From: a virus | IMG/VR virus record: IMGVR_UViG_3300009149_000086 | Location: 1-41,994 of that record | DNA length: 41,994 bases | Direction: 5' to 3' (one strand) | In this document: one piece after another, positions 1-8,096 of the stretch | How the letters are laid out: each line of letters opens with the position of its first letter | How positions within the stretch are numbered: the first letter of the stretch is position 1 | Position numbers and translations under genes: made by a program | The notes under the pieces: model-generated | What the model was told of the DNA's origin: nothing | The model's database searches: none | The model's input: only the letters and a program-made list of their open reading frames with translations

Positions 1-1
1 A

Positions 2-2761
2 GGACCCGCATTTCAATCAGTATTCGTAACAAATTACGATGAATTTAAAACGTTCTTCGGTGGCCTTAATGCTACCAAGTTCAAAGATACTGGCTACCCA
101 AAGTACGAATTACCGTACATATCAAAATCATACCTATCACAATCAAATCAACTATTCGTAACTAGAATTCTTGGTTTTTCTGGATATGATGCTGGTGAAG
201 CATGGGGTATAACATTAGACGCAGCTTTAGACCCTAGTACTGTTGTTACCTCTACAGGTACAACTTATACTGGATTCTCAACTGATTCGCTTATAACTTA
301 CTCAGCAACAACTGGTGGTACCTTAGTATATGAGAGTGCTGAACCAATTGTTCAAGCATTGATTGATGATGGCGCTCTGACTTCAGACCTATCATTCCTT
401 TCAAACGCTTTATCTGGTACAACTACAAGTATAGATTGTACCTACGTTAAACTTGGTAACACTTTCAGTGGAGCTTCATTTAACTTATATGTAAGCGAGA
501 TTGTAACAGGTCTTAGTGGTGCGACAACAGGATATACTTCTGGTGTAACAACTACATGTACTGGTACATCATATACCGATGTGGACGATAAGATTGTAGC
601 ATTGCTACGTTCTAGAGGAGAGTACGGTGCAGAAGAAAACATTCAATTCGAAGTAACGGGTTCGACCTCAGCGGTTGACGATTATATTGAATTCGGTGCA
701 ACGCCAATTGATGCAGCAAGTGACCCATACGGTAACTTCGCACTATCAGGAAACGCGAGAACATTAGGAGCATTTAGCTACAACTGTTCATTTGACAAAA
801 CTAAGAGAAATTACCTACCTAAAGTATTGGGTAGAACAGAAAAAGATGGTAAGACTGCGGTATACGTAGAAGAACTTTACCAAAACATGATGGATAAGAA
901 TATTGAAGATGATAAGATTTACGGTATTAACCTTACACTTATTGACTATGCAACTGGATTACCACCATTTGATGACTACTTGGAAGAGTATCTTCCAGCG
1001 GTTTCTCCATACGTAGTTTCAGAACTTCGAGGAACTAACCTATTGAGATTGTTCAGACTTTGGACGATAGCTGATGGTGATTCTGCCAACCATCACGTTA
1101 AGATTTCTGTTACAAACATTAAGCCTGACGATAAAGAGTTCGATATTGAAGTTAGAAGCTTCTACGATACTGATGCTAACAAGGTTGTTCTTGAGAAGTA
1201 CTCACGATTAGTGATGGACCCAACCTCAAACAACTACATAGCTAAGAGAATTGGTACCCTTGACGGGAACTTTGCCTCTAAGTCTAGTTACATATTGGTT
1301 GAAATGGATGACACTTCAGATACTAGCGATACGTTCCCAGCAGGGTTCATCGGGGTACCTCAAAGAGATTACCATGAAGTGGCAAACAGTGGGGTTACAT
1401 TCCCAGACGTTTGTTACAAGCAAACTTACGGAACGTTCGAGAATAAGAGAAAAGCATACTTAGGTCTATCTAACATTGTTGGTATTGACCAAGACTTCTT
1501 CGACTACAAAGGACTTCCTAATGATTCAGACCTTTCAATGTGGACTGGTATCACTAAAGGATTCCACATGGATATTGACGCTACGGGCGCAACTATTGAT
1601 GGTGTGGAGGTTGTTTACAACTCATCAGGTGATACTTACTCACCAGTATTCTTATTCGACACAGGTAATGCTGAGTTCAGAACAGATGCTGGGATAGCTG
1701 GAACTGACTATGATAAGATTTACGCACGTAAGTTCACGTTTGCACCTTACGGTGGATTTGATGGATGGGACGTTTATCGAGATAGAAGAACTAATAAAGA
1801 TTTTTACCGAATCGATGGTACTAAAGGAGCTGAAGGTCTACTAAGTGGGTCATTCGCCAACAGAGCATTGACCAACGGTGATAACGGAATTACTTCCGAC
1901 TACTACGCTTACTTAGAGGCTATTTGGACATTCAACAACCCAGAATCTGTTAACATTAATGTGTTTGCGACTCCAGGAATTGATGACTTCGAAAACACCA
2001 ACTTGGTTGAAGAGACCATTGAGATGATTGAACAAGATAGAGCCGATTCACTATACATTGTTACAACACCAGACGTTGACGTTTCTGGAATCGTGTTGAC
2101 AGCAGAAGAAGTGGTGGAATCATTGGAGGACCAGTTCGACAGTAGTTATACTGCAACTTACTTCCCATGGGTTCAAGTCAATGACGCTGAAAACAACGTT
2201 TACATTTACTTACCAGTAACTAGAGACGTAGTAAGAAACATCGCCTTAACCGATAACATCGCATTCCCTTGGTATGCAGTTGCAGGTATTCAAAGAGGTA
2301 ATGTTGACGCAATCAAGGCTAGAGCTAAACTGACACTACAAGACAGAGACACTTTATACGCTGGAAGAGTTAACCCAGTTACTACCTTCGCATCTGACGG
2401 TATTAAGATTTGGGGTAACAAGACTCTTCAAGTTAAAGAATCTGCACTTGATAGAATTAATGTTAGAAGATTGTTACTACAAGCAAGAAAACTTATTTCT
2501 GCGGTATCTATTAGATTGTTATTCGAGCAAAACGATGACATCGTTAGAAACCAATTCCTTGGCCTAGTTAATCCTATTTTGGATAACATCAGGTCTGAGA
2601 GAGGACTTTCTGATTTCCGAGTTGAACTAGATGATACTCCAGAATCAAGAGACAGAAACGAGCTTTGTGGACGAATCTTCATCAAGCCAACGAGAGCTTT
2701 AGAGTTTATCTGTGTAGAATTCAACATTATGAACACTGGAGCATCTTTCGATGACATTTAA
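2..2761 (+). CDS. 18: Tail sheath protein, T4 gp18-like (5' partial)
   Basis: This is the contractile sheath that surrounds the tail tube and shortens on injection. The frame is open to the first base of the window, so the N-terminus lies outside and 919 residues are visible. The first visible residues, GPAFQSVFVTNYDEFKTFFG, match the usual sheath opening in which a GP..F/V.V.N..EF...FG pattern precedes a segment like YLSQSNQLFVTRILG. The C-terminal third (about residues 780-919) has the typical sheath core: RDTLYAGRVNPV, IKIWGNKTL, a long helix around INVRRLL, and a final strand region ending EFICVEFNIMN. The middle (about 40-600) is longer than in T4 gp18 (659 aa) and probably holds surface insertions rich in Thr, Ser, Gly and Asp. 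A strong terminator follows 22 nt after the stop. The family is clear; the exact length is not known. Confidence 0.93.
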   Translation, partial: GPAFQSVFVTNYDEFKTFFGGLNATKFKDTGYPKYELPYISKSYLSQSNQLFVTRILGFSGYDAGEAWGITLDAALDPSTVVTSTGTTYTGFSTDSLITYSATTGGTLVYESAEPIVQALIDDGALTSDLSFLSNALSGTTTSIDCTYVKLGNTFSGASFNLYVSEIVTGLSGATTGYTSGVTTTCTGTSYTDVDDKIVALLRSRGEYGAEENIQFEVTGSTSAVDDYIEFGATPIDAASDPYGNFALSGNARTLGAFSYNCSFDKTKRNYLPKVLGRTEKDGKTAVYVEELYQNMMDKNIEDDKIYGINLTLIDYATGLPPFDDYLEEYLPAVSPYVVSELRGTNLLRLFRLWTIADGDSANHHVKISVTNIKPDDKEFDIEVRSFYDTDANKVVLEKYSRLVMDPTSNNYIAKRIGTLDGNFASKSSYILVEMDDTSDTSDTFPAGFIGVPQRDYHEVANSGVTFPDVCYKQTYGTFENKRKAYLGLSNIVGIDQDFFDYKGLPNDSDLSMWTGITKGFHMDIDATGATIDGVEVVYNSSGDTYSPVFLFDTGNAEFRTDAGIAGTDYDKIYARKFTFAPYGGFDGWDVYRDRRTNKDFYRIDGTKGAEGLLSGSFANRALTNGDNGITSDYYAYLEAIWTFNNPESVNINVFATPGIDDFENTNLVEETIEMIEQDRADSLYIVTTPDVDVSGIVLTAEEVVESLEDQFDSSYTATYFPWVQVNDAENNVYIYLPVTRDVVRNIALTDNIAFPWYAVAGIQRGNVDAIKARAKLTLQDRDTLYAGRVNPVTTFASDGIKIWGNKTLQVKESALDRINVRRLLLQARKLISAVSIRLLFEQNDDIVRNQFLGLVNPILDNIRSERGLSDFRVELDDTPESRDRNELCGRIFIKPTRALEFICVEFNIMNTGASFDDI

Positions 2762-2783
2762 TCGAGACTAAATTCAAATTAGT

Positions 2784-2813
2784 AAAAGCGGTACTTCGGT
2801 GCCGCTTTTCTTT
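2784..2813 (+). terminator. Rho-independent terminator after tail sheath gene
   Basis: An 11-bp stem AAAAGCGGTAC / GTGCCGCTTTT (one G-T wobble) is capped by a TTCG tetraloop closed by C-G and followed by CTTTTT. It ends the sheath transcript. The next gene has its own late-type motif just downstream. Confidence 0.9.
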
Positions 2814-2821
2814 TTATACGC

Positions 2822-2829
2822 TATTTACT
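2822..2829 (+). promoter_or_regulatory. Variant late-promoter octamer (TATTTACT)
   Basis: This is a near match to the TATTTATA octamer that precedes many structural genes here. It lies 17 nt before the ATG at 2847 and directly after a terminator, so the downstream gene needs a promoter of its own. Confidence 0.4.
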
Positions 2830-2846
2830 AATAAGAAAAGACAAAA

Positions 2847-3341
2847 ATGAGAAGAAGAGATAAAGCAATTAATATTGAGAAGGCTAATATATTGGCCGAA
2901 CAACGTTATCTTGAGACAAAAGGTATACTTACTGAAGCTGCTGGACAAGACAACGAATTAAAAGAGTTGGGTGGGATGTTACAAAAAGAACTTACTGGTG
3001 CTGGATTGGATGTTCGGTATCAAGATTTCTCATCTGGGGCACTTGGTTCTAATGATTTGAATGACCAACAGGTATTAACCTATATTGATGAAAGTGGACT
3101 ACTTAAAGTAGCTATCCCAGCAAAGCTTGGTGGGGAAACCGCTAAAAAGGTTCAATCCGCATACAATAATATTGCTGGTAGAATGAAAAATGGAAGTGGG
3201 ATAGACTTTGAAGCCAAGTACGGTAAAATGAAGGTTGGGGAGATGCCAGCTTACTCTATGTTGGTTAGATTAAAACCACAAGAACAGGCTGAACAACCAC
3301 AACAAACTGCACCTCCAGCTAGACCACCAGTATCACAGTAA
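2847..3341 (+). CDS. Small protein of unknown function between sheath and tube genes
   Basis: A 164-aa protein I do not recognise. The N-terminus is basic (MRRRDK) followed by a helix-forming stretch with ILAEQRYLETKGILTEAAG at 15-33. That stretch contains L-T-E/A, a match to the (I/L)-x-E cleavage consensus of T4-type prohead protease. The middle (about 35-140) is mixed alpha/beta with no clear motif, and the last 20 residues are a Gln/Pro-rich tail. No signal peptide or membrane segment is seen. The start follows an A-rich leader (GACAAAAATG) without a Shine-Dalgarno site. The stop overlaps the next start by one base (TAATG), so the two are probably translationally coupled. Position suggests a virion or assembly role; this is inference only. 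Confidence 0.75.
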   Translation: MRRRDKAINIEKANILAEQRYLETKGILTEAAGQDNELKELGGMLQKELTGAGLDVRYQDFSSGALGSNDLNDQQVLTYIDESGLLKVAIPAKLGGETAKKVQSAYNNIAGRMKNGSGIDFEAKYGKMKVGEMPAYSMLVRLKPQEQAEQPQQTAPPARPPVSQ

Positions 3342-3715
3342 TGAAACGAAAAGTAATTATACGAGAGAGTCAACTGAAGAACTTGGTGGATTATATCAAA
3401 TCTAGGGTACTCAAAGAGGACGCACAAGACGTTTTAATGGGGTCTGCGGTGCTTTTAGGAGTAAAGCTTAGCGGTTTCAACGAAAAGATTGCAAAAGACG
3501 CTCTATCGTCTCCTAAAGTGCTTAACATGATTAAGACTAAATTAGAGTCTTCTGATATTAATGACATCGTTACTGGTTTAGAAGGGATGGGGATGAAAGA
3601 TGTGATGGGTAAACTAGAGAATGATAGGTATGAAATCCAAAAACGATTTGATGATATCGCCTTTGAAATCGATGGTGTAAAGGGCGGATTAGTCCTAAAT
3701 GTTGGCGACAATTAA
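3341..3715 (+). CDS. Small protein of unknown function, helical N-terminal motif
   Basis: A 124-aa protein of unknown function. It opens MKRKVIIRESQLKNLVDYIK, an 'xIxIxExQL' helix start also seen in the protein at 9434 (MRIKITEHQFNRILLED). Both reach an L-x-E motif followed by D (VLKED at 23-27 here), compatible with removal of an N-terminal targeting peptide by a prohead protease. The rest is mostly helical with many Lys, Asp and Met residues. It is coupled to the preceding gene by a TAATG overlap. Its last 21 bases overlap the 3' end of the minus-strand endonuclease gene, so insertion of that gene may have reshaped this C-terminus. Confidence 0.7.
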   Translation: MKRKVIIRESQLKNLVDYIKSRVLKEDAQDVLMGSAVLLGVKLSGFNEKIAKDALSSPKVLNMIKTKLESSDINDIVTGLEGMGMKDVMGKLENDRYEIQKRFDDIAFEIDGVKGGLVLNVGDN

Positions 3716-5347
3716 TTCGTAACGTATTGTACCACAATCATATATTCTATAAATACCTCTTTCTAACATTATCTGATGTTCGGTTTTGTTTTCGGTATCA
3801 TACCCATGTTTTGCTAAGGTATGTTTTCTAAATCCAAACCTATGTTTCCGATTTTTACCGATAATATACCAATAATTTGGTTTATTAGCGGTACTAGCAT
3901 CAAACCTCAAATTATCATATAATTGACCTTGACTCCATCGCCTATCAGCGTAGCTTATTATTTTGTTAGGTTTGTAATTCGATATGAAATGTTTCAATAA
4001 TTTACTAGCACCACCTATAACGCTGGTATCTAATAGGTTACAAAACCTACTAAGTTCATAATAATCACCAGCTTTACCTATACCTAATCTGGGCTTGGTG
4101 AATGTCATAATGCTAACCAATAGATTATTATTATATAACCCCATATTGACACTAGACCCAACAGTTCCTTGTATGTGATTTATATTTAAGAATTCTGTTT
4201 TATCTTTAGTTGACACTTCACGCACTTCACAATTCCTACCATAAATCCTACTATCGGTTAACCCTAATATATTTTTAAGTCTAGATTTAACTATTTCCTC
4301 CTTATTTAGCCACTCATCTTCAAATATATGTATTAATCGAATGTCCTGACTTTTACATGCTTCAGTTTTCTTCAAATGATAATCCTTTGATTTGAATTCC
4401 TCTGAGTGCCAATACAAGCCGTCAAATTCAATGGCCAATTTATGTGACGAGATATAAATATCTAACTCTAGGGGAGGTATAATATTTCTTGACGAGGTAA
4501 TCGTTGATAAGCCAATAGATTTTAGATAATCGTTCAACTCAATCTCAATATTAGATACTGATGAAGTACATTTGGAACAACCATGACCATCTAAGTGGTC
4601 ATACGTCACTTGTTTAAATTCGCCATGTGTCGGACACGTAATATTTAATTTATCATGAGTATTACGATAATTAATACCACTATACTTGTATTTATGCTCG
4701 TGTTTTCTATTTGCTATGTCTACAACATCAGTTATCGATAACGTTAATTTATTTCCAGCTAAGGAACGCCCACATAGAGGACACCCTTTACCCCTTAAGT
4801 GATTATAAGCCAATTGTTCAAAATCACCATGCGTTGGGCATGTAATGGTGACCATATCGGTATTCGTTACATATATTGTCTTCGAATAGTCGTATTTATT
4901 GTCATGTATTAAATTACATTTAGTAATATAATTATCAGTATTCGAATTATGTCTACTTGCCCTAGTTTTTATACCACATGTTGGGCAGCCTTGTCCCAAC
5001 ATATGGTTTGTCGGTAATTGTTTAAAATCCCCATGCTCATTACATATGACTACAACTTTAGTTGAACTATTAGCGTATGTAACCTTTGAGTAGTCATACT
5101 TATCACCATGTATTGACCTACACTTAACGATAAAACTATCGGTACTATATTTTGGGGACCGTTTACATAGATTACAACCACGTTTCCCCCTCAAATGTTC
5201 GGCTGGTGCCTGTGAGAACTCATTATCATGCTCAACACATCGTATAACTATTTTCGTAGTACTATTAACGTAGTTGATTTTTGAATAATCATACTTATCA
5301 CCATATTTCAAATCACATTTAGTAAGGAAGGTCATTAATTTATTCAC
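3695..5347 (-). CDS. Homing-type endonuclease: four DUF723-like zinc repeats plus Vsr-like (EDxHD) nuclease
   Basis: A 550-aa free-standing mobile endonuclease on the strand opposite the structural genes. Four repeats (about 7-61, 72-124, 140-192, 207-260) follow the pattern KYDYSK..Y.N...K..I.C..HG.F.Q....H..G.GC..C. Each has paired Cys/His zinc-ligand candidates, as in DUF723-type DNA-binding repeats. Residues 266-362 form a very-short-patch-repair-like nuclease core: E270, ELDIYI with D296, AIEFDGLYWHSE with D309 and H314, then LIHIFEDEW. Residues 370-550 are a conserved C-terminal module (ELSRFCN, GGASKLLKHFI, ISYADRRWSQG, IYRIYDCG) that accompanies such nucleases; its role is unknown. 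A paralogue lies at 35865-37484 minus. The gene has its own Bacteroidetes-type promoter. Nuclease function is inferred from motifs. Confidence 0.88.
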   Translation of the reverse strand: MNKLMTFLTKCDLKYGDKYDYSKINYVNSTTKIVIRCVEHDNEFSQAPAEHLRGKRGCNLCKRSPKYSTDSFIVKCRSIHGDKYDYSKVTYANSSTKVVVICNEHGDFKQLPTNHMLGQGCPTCGIKTRASRHNSNTDNYITKCNLIHDNKYDYSKTIYVTNTDMVTITCPTHGDFEQLAYNHLRGKGCPLCGRSLAGNKLTLSITDVVDIANRKHEHKYKYSGINYRNTHDKLNITCPTHGEFKQVTYDHLDGHGCSKCTSSVSNIEIELNDYLKSIGLSTITSSRNIIPPLELDIYISSHKLAIEFDGLYWHSEEFKSKDYHLKKTEACKSQDIRLIHIFEDEWLNKEEIVKSRLKNILGLTDSRIYGRNCEVREVSTKDKTEFLNINHIQGTVGSSVNMGLYNNNLLVSIMTFTKPRLGIGKAGDYYELSRFCNLLDTSVIGGASKLLKHFISNYKPNKIISYADRRWSQGQLYDNLRFDASTANKPNYWYIIGKNRKHRFGFRKHTLAKHGYDTENKTEHQIMLERGIYRIYDCGTIRYELIVANI

Positions 5348-5375
5348 TATAATACTTTTTTTTCTACTTATACCA

Positions 5376-5383
5376 TATTTATA
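5376..5383 (+). promoter_or_regulatory. Late-promoter octamer TATTTATA before tail tube gene
   Basis: Exact TATTTATA 36 nt upstream of the tail tube ATG at 5420. The same octamer recurs before most structural genes in the window. It lies beside the minus-strand -7 box of the endonuclease promoter. Confidence 0.6.
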
Positions 5384-5385
5384 TA

Positions 5386-5415
5386 CAAAGATACTAATAA
5401 ATATATAAAAAACAA
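5386..5415 (-). promoter_or_regulatory. Bacteroidetes-type promoter for the minus-strand endonuclease
   Basis: On the minus strand TTG (5415-5413) is followed after 19 nt by TATCTTTG (5393-5386), a full match to TTG-N19/20-TAnnTTTG. It faces the endonuclease start at 5347 and overlaps the region holding the opposite-facing late motif of the tail tube gene. Confidence 0.75.
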
Positions 5416-5419
5416 GAAA

Positions 5420-5908
5420 ATGGCTGATTTATTGATGAAAATGCCCGTACCGTACGAGCCAAAGAAAAAGAACCGATGGATGCTTAGATTTCCATCAGAA
5501 TTGGGAATCCAAGAGTGGTGGTTAGCGTCATCATCTAGACCATCAATTACACAGAACGAAGTTGAAATTCCATTCTTGAACACATCAACATGGGTTATTG
5601 GTCGTTTTGTTTGGGAGTCTATCGATGTTACATTTAGAGATGCTATCGGACCTTCTTCCGCGCAAGCGATTATGGAATGGGTTCGATTACAATCTGAATC
5701 TGTTACAGGAAGACAAGGTTACGCTGCTGGATACAAGAAAGATATCGAACTAGAAATGCTTGACCCAACAGGAGTTGTCATTGAAAAGTGGGTACTTCAA
5801 GGTACAATGCTTACTAACGTTAACTTCGGTGACCTTAGTATGGATGACGATGCGATAGCTGATATTACTACAACACTCCGATTCGACAGAGCTATATTAT
5901 TGTTTTGA
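5420..5908 (+). CDS. 19: Tail tube protein, T4 gp19-like
   Basis: A 162-aa tail tube subunit that polymerises into the inner tube inside the sheath; T4 gp19 is 163 aa. Residues 18-60 (NRWMLRFPSELGIQEWWLAS, then VEIPFLNTSTWVIGRF) and 85-130 (EWVRLQSESVTGRQGYAAGY, then KKDIELEMLDPTGVVIEKW) carry the tube-protein signature. It ends with a strand pattern LTNVNFGDLSMDDDAIADIT leading to a final TTLRFDRAILL. The start follows an A-rich leader (AAAAACAAGAAAATG). In T4, genes 18 and 19 are adjacent; here two small genes and a minus-strand endonuclease separate them. A long hairpin terminator follows. Confidence 0.93.
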   Translation: MADLLMKMPVPYEPKKKNRWMLRFPSELGIQEWWLASSSRPSITQNEVEIPFLNTSTWVIGRFVWESIDVTFRDAIGPSSAQAIMEWVRLQSESVTGRQGYAAGYKKDIELEMLDPTGVVIEKWVLQGTMLTNVNFGDLSMDDDAIADITTTLRFDRAILLF

Positions 5909-5946
5909 TTTTCAAATAGTAGAACTGTTCTACCAAAAACTAACTT

Positions 5947-6001
5947 TCCTTGACTTTACGGATACTTATAAGTATACTTGTAGAGTTAAGGATTTTTTTT
6001 T
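5947..6001 (+). terminator. Long hairpin terminator after tail tube gene
   Basis: Arms 5947-5959 (TCCTTGACTTTAC) and 5980-5992 (GTAGAGTTAAGGA) pair over 13 bp with two G-U pairs. An inner perfect palindrome ATACTTATAAGTAT (5962-5975) extends the hairpin, and nine T follow (5993-6001). The ATG of the next gene begins at the base after the T-run. A related hairpin with the same flanking ATGGG lies at 7678-7729. Confidence 0.85.
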
Positions 6002-6874
6002 ATGGGAAATATTAAGTGTAAGGAGTGTGATAATACATTCAAAAGTGTTGATTCTGTCAGAAGACATAGAGTCCAAAAACACGGCATATCTGCCGAACAG
6101 ACATACGTTGATTATATGTTAAATGGTAAGTACCCAACCTGTAAATGTGGTTGTGGTGAGAAACCTAATTTTTTATCCATCAGTAAGGGTTATGTTGATT
6201 ATATACGAGGTCATGCAGCCAGAGTTAATAATAATTGGGGTCATAACCCAGAAGCAATCCGAAAATCTCATGAAACTCAGAAGAAGATGCATACGTCAGG
6301 TGAATTGACGATGTGGAATAAAGGGTTAGATATCTCAGACCCTAGGGTTAAGAATAACGTTGATAAAATATTATCCAATCCTGATAGGGGTAATAATATC
6401 TCCAAAGCGTTAAGTGGTGTTGAGAAATCGGATGAACATAAGCTAGCCATATCAATAGCTGCTACCGAACGATGGTCAGACCCAAAGGAACGAGAAAAGC
6501 AGCGATATAGGCGATTAGAATATTTCACTAACAAAATGTTTAACGAAAAGTCTAAATTAGAAGTTAAATTTGAGGGGTTATTAATCGACTTAGGCGTAGA
6601 ATTTGATTCCCAATATTCAGTTAAAGGTTATCTATATGACATCTATGTGCCACATAAAAAATTATTAATAGAGGTGGATGGTGATTGGTACCATTTCAAT
6701 GAGTCCGTACATAAAAAACCATTATCACCAATTCAAATAAATAACCTTAAAAATGATGAACGTAAGAACGCTATAGCGGAAAAAGAGGGTTATACGTTAA
6801 TTAGGTTCTGGGAAAATGATATTAACAACAATACCAATAACGTAATTAACATACTTAAAGGTTTAATGAAATGA
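6002..6874 (+). CDS. Homing-type endonuclease with C2H2 finger and Vsr-like/DUF559-like nuclease domain
   Basis: A 290-aa mobile endonuclease. Residues 5-28 are a C2H2 zinc finger (CKECDNTF...HRVQKHG). A second Cys cluster (CKCGCGEK) is near 48-55. The middle (about 75-185) has repeated short helices with EAIRKSH and EHKLAISIAATERW, resembling NUMOD3-type DNA-binding modules. The C-terminal 100 residues form a nuclease core: KLEVKFEGLL, YLYDIYVPHKKLLIEVDGDW with a following YHF, then NDERKNAIAEKEGYTLIRFW. That is the E...D...E-x-D-G order of the Vsr/DUF559 branch of the PD-(D/E)XK fold. The start codon touches the T-run of the upstream terminator, so its transcription source is unclear. The stop overlaps the next gene by ATGA. 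Base composition is more AT-rich than in the tail genes, consistent with recent gain. Confidence 0.85.
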   Translation: MGNIKCKECDNTFKSVDSVRRHRVQKHGISAEQTYVDYMLNGKYPTCKCGCGEKPNFLSISKGYVDYIRGHAARVNNNWGHNPEAIRKSHETQKKMHTSGELTMWNKGLDISDPRVKNNVDKILSNPDRGNNISKALSGVEKSDEHKLAISIAATERWSDPKEREKQRYRRLEYFTNKMFNEKSKLEVKFEGLLIDLGVEFDSQYSVKGYLYDIYVPHKKLLIEVDGDWYHFNESVHKKPLSPIQINNLKNDERKNAIAEKEGYTLIRFWENDINNNTNNVINILKGLMK

Positions 6875-7653
6875 AATGTTGCACTAAATGTAAGGAAACT
6901 TTTGAATTATCTTACTTCGGTAAATCAAAACACAATACGGATGGGTTGTATCATTGGTGTAAAGGTTGTGTTAAAGCTGATAATAAAAAAAGACGTAATG
7001 TGGCGGATAAAGGTTTAATTTGGAAGCAGAGTTTATACGATAATAATGAGAAGTATTGTAGTGTATGTTCCAGTATAAAGAAATTTTCAGAATTTCATAA
7101 ACACAAACACTCAGTTTCAGGTTTTAGTTCCATGTGTAAGATTTGTAAACGAAAAAGTGACGCAAATTATAGACAAAAATTAAAAGATGATGGGGTTTAT
7201 AAAGAACGAAGGCGAAAACAATATCTAGATAATATTGACCAGTACCGTGAATATGGGTTAAAATACAATAAAAATGGTAGGGACTATAAACGTGAATACC
7301 AAAGAGTTCTAAAACTTAGAGATAAAAATCCGCTAGCTAAATTAAAAAATGCGTTAAGGAATAGGATATTAATAGCGATTAAGTATCATGGGTATAGGAA
7401 AAACTTAAGAACCGAAGAAATCTTAGGAGCTAAGTGGGGTATTGTAAAGTCACATATAGAGACTCAATTCACCGATGGTATGTCTTGGGGTAATCATGGT
7501 GAGTGGCATATAGACCATATTATATCACTTAAAACTGCAACTACGAAATCTGAGATGATTGAGCTTAACCACTATACCAATTTACAACCTTTATGGGCAA
7601 CGACTAGAGAGATTAACGGTACTCTATATGAAGGTAATCTTAATAAGGGATAA
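6871..7653 (+). CDS. HNH homing-type endonuclease with paired zinc-binding motifs
   Basis: A 260-aa HNH nuclease. The N-terminus has two CxxC pairs around CCTKCKETF...F...WCKGC (3-33). A second similar unit follows (CSVCSSIKKFSEFHKHK...MCKICKR, about 63-98). Both look like zinc-binding HNH-accessory domains. A Lys/Arg-rich helix covers about 100-165. The catalytic region is near the C-terminus: WHIDHIISLKTA (about 212-223), then LNHYTNLQPLWATTREING, the usual H-N-H order. The ATG overlaps the stop of the preceding endonuclease gene (ATGA), so the pair forms one small operon and a single inserted cassette. Translation probably depends on reinitiation from the upstream gene. Confidence 0.88.
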   Translation: MKCCTKCKETFELSYFGKSKHNTDGLYHWCKGCVKADNKKRRNVADKGLIWKQSLYDNNEKYCSVCSSIKKFSEFHKHKHSVSGFSSMCKICKRKSDANYRQKLKDDGVYKERRRKQYLDNIDQYREYGLKYNKNGRDYKREYQRVLKLRDKNPLAKLKNALRNRILIAIKYHGYRKNLRTEEILGAKWGIVKSHIETQFTDGMSWGNHGEWHIDHIISLKTATTKSEMIELNHYTNLQPLWATTREINGTLYEGNLNKG

Positions 7654-7677
7654 GGGTTAGATAATTAAACTATAGAC

Positions 7678-7729
7678 AATCCTTTACTTAATTATACGCA
7701 TTACGTATACTTAGGTGAAGGATTTTTTT
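7678..7729 (+). terminator. Second long hairpin terminator, similar to that at 5947-6001
   Basis: Arms 7678-7691 (AATCCTTTACTTAA) and 7711-7724 (TTAGGTGAAGGATT) pair over 14 bp with two G-U pairs. An inner 6-bp stem TATACG/CGTATA has loop CATTA, and the T-run is 7723-7729. As upstream, it is followed at once by ATGGG, here a 4-codon dead end. It closes the endonuclease cassette. Confidence 0.8.
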
Positions 7730-7770
7730 ATGGGTAAACCGTAGGTTTTAACCGAAAAATGAGTTCACAC

Positions 7771-7778
7771 TATTTATT
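7771..7778 (+). promoter_or_regulatory. Variant late-promoter octamer (TATTTATT)
   Basis: One mismatch from TATTTATA, 33 nt before the ATG at 7812 and downstream of a terminator. It is the only promoter candidate seen for the small gene and the tail-assembly gene that follow. Confidence 0.4.
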
Positions 7779-7811
7779 ACTATAGAATTACAACCATAAA
7801 AGTAACACACT

Positions 7812-8075
7812 ATGAGCAAATTTGTACAACTAAGCAAAACTGAAATCTACGAGAATTTCGATGTGCCATATATCAGACAACTGATTGAATATACCGATAA
7901 TCAATACCCAATTAGACTTAAAACGACAATTCATAAAGCATTGTTCGAAGAGGTAGAAACACAAGAAGTGGTTCAACCAGAAAACAAAAAGCAAATGTCT
8001 AAAGAACAAGAGATGGTGAACATCCCAAAAGACTTGTACGAGCAAATGCTAAAGTATATGAAGAGTCAAGAATAA
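7812..8075 (+). CDS. Small unknown protein before tail-assembly gene
   Basis: An 87-aa protein I do not recognise. It is hydrophilic and predicted helical, with Tyr/Ile/Glu-rich patches (TEIYENFDVPYIRQLIEYT near 10-28). A Gln/Glu/Lys-rich linker (about 47-66) and a short C-terminal helix (KDLYEQMLKYMKSQE) follow. There is no membrane segment or metal motif. It begins after an A-rich leader (AAAGTAACACACTATG) and ends 21 nt before the tail-assembly gene, so the two are probably cotranscribed. It may be a small tail-assembly factor, but only position supports that. Confidence 0.65.
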   Translation: MSKFVQLSKTEIYENFDVPYIRQLIEYTDNQYPIRLKTTIHKALFEEVETQEVVQPENKKQMSKEQEMVNIPKDLYEQMLKYMKSQE

Positions 8076-8096
8076 CGAATAAATAAAGTTTTAACA

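Noticed and set aside
3749-3756. TATTTATA on the minus strand
   Set aside because: It is inside the coding region of the minus-strand endonuclease near its 3' end, with no gene start following.
5950-5980. TTG-N20-TATACTTG, a promoter-like match before the 6002 endonuclease
   Set aside because: The -7 box has a mismatch in the TTTG part, and the whole match lies within the arms of a convincing terminator hairpin.
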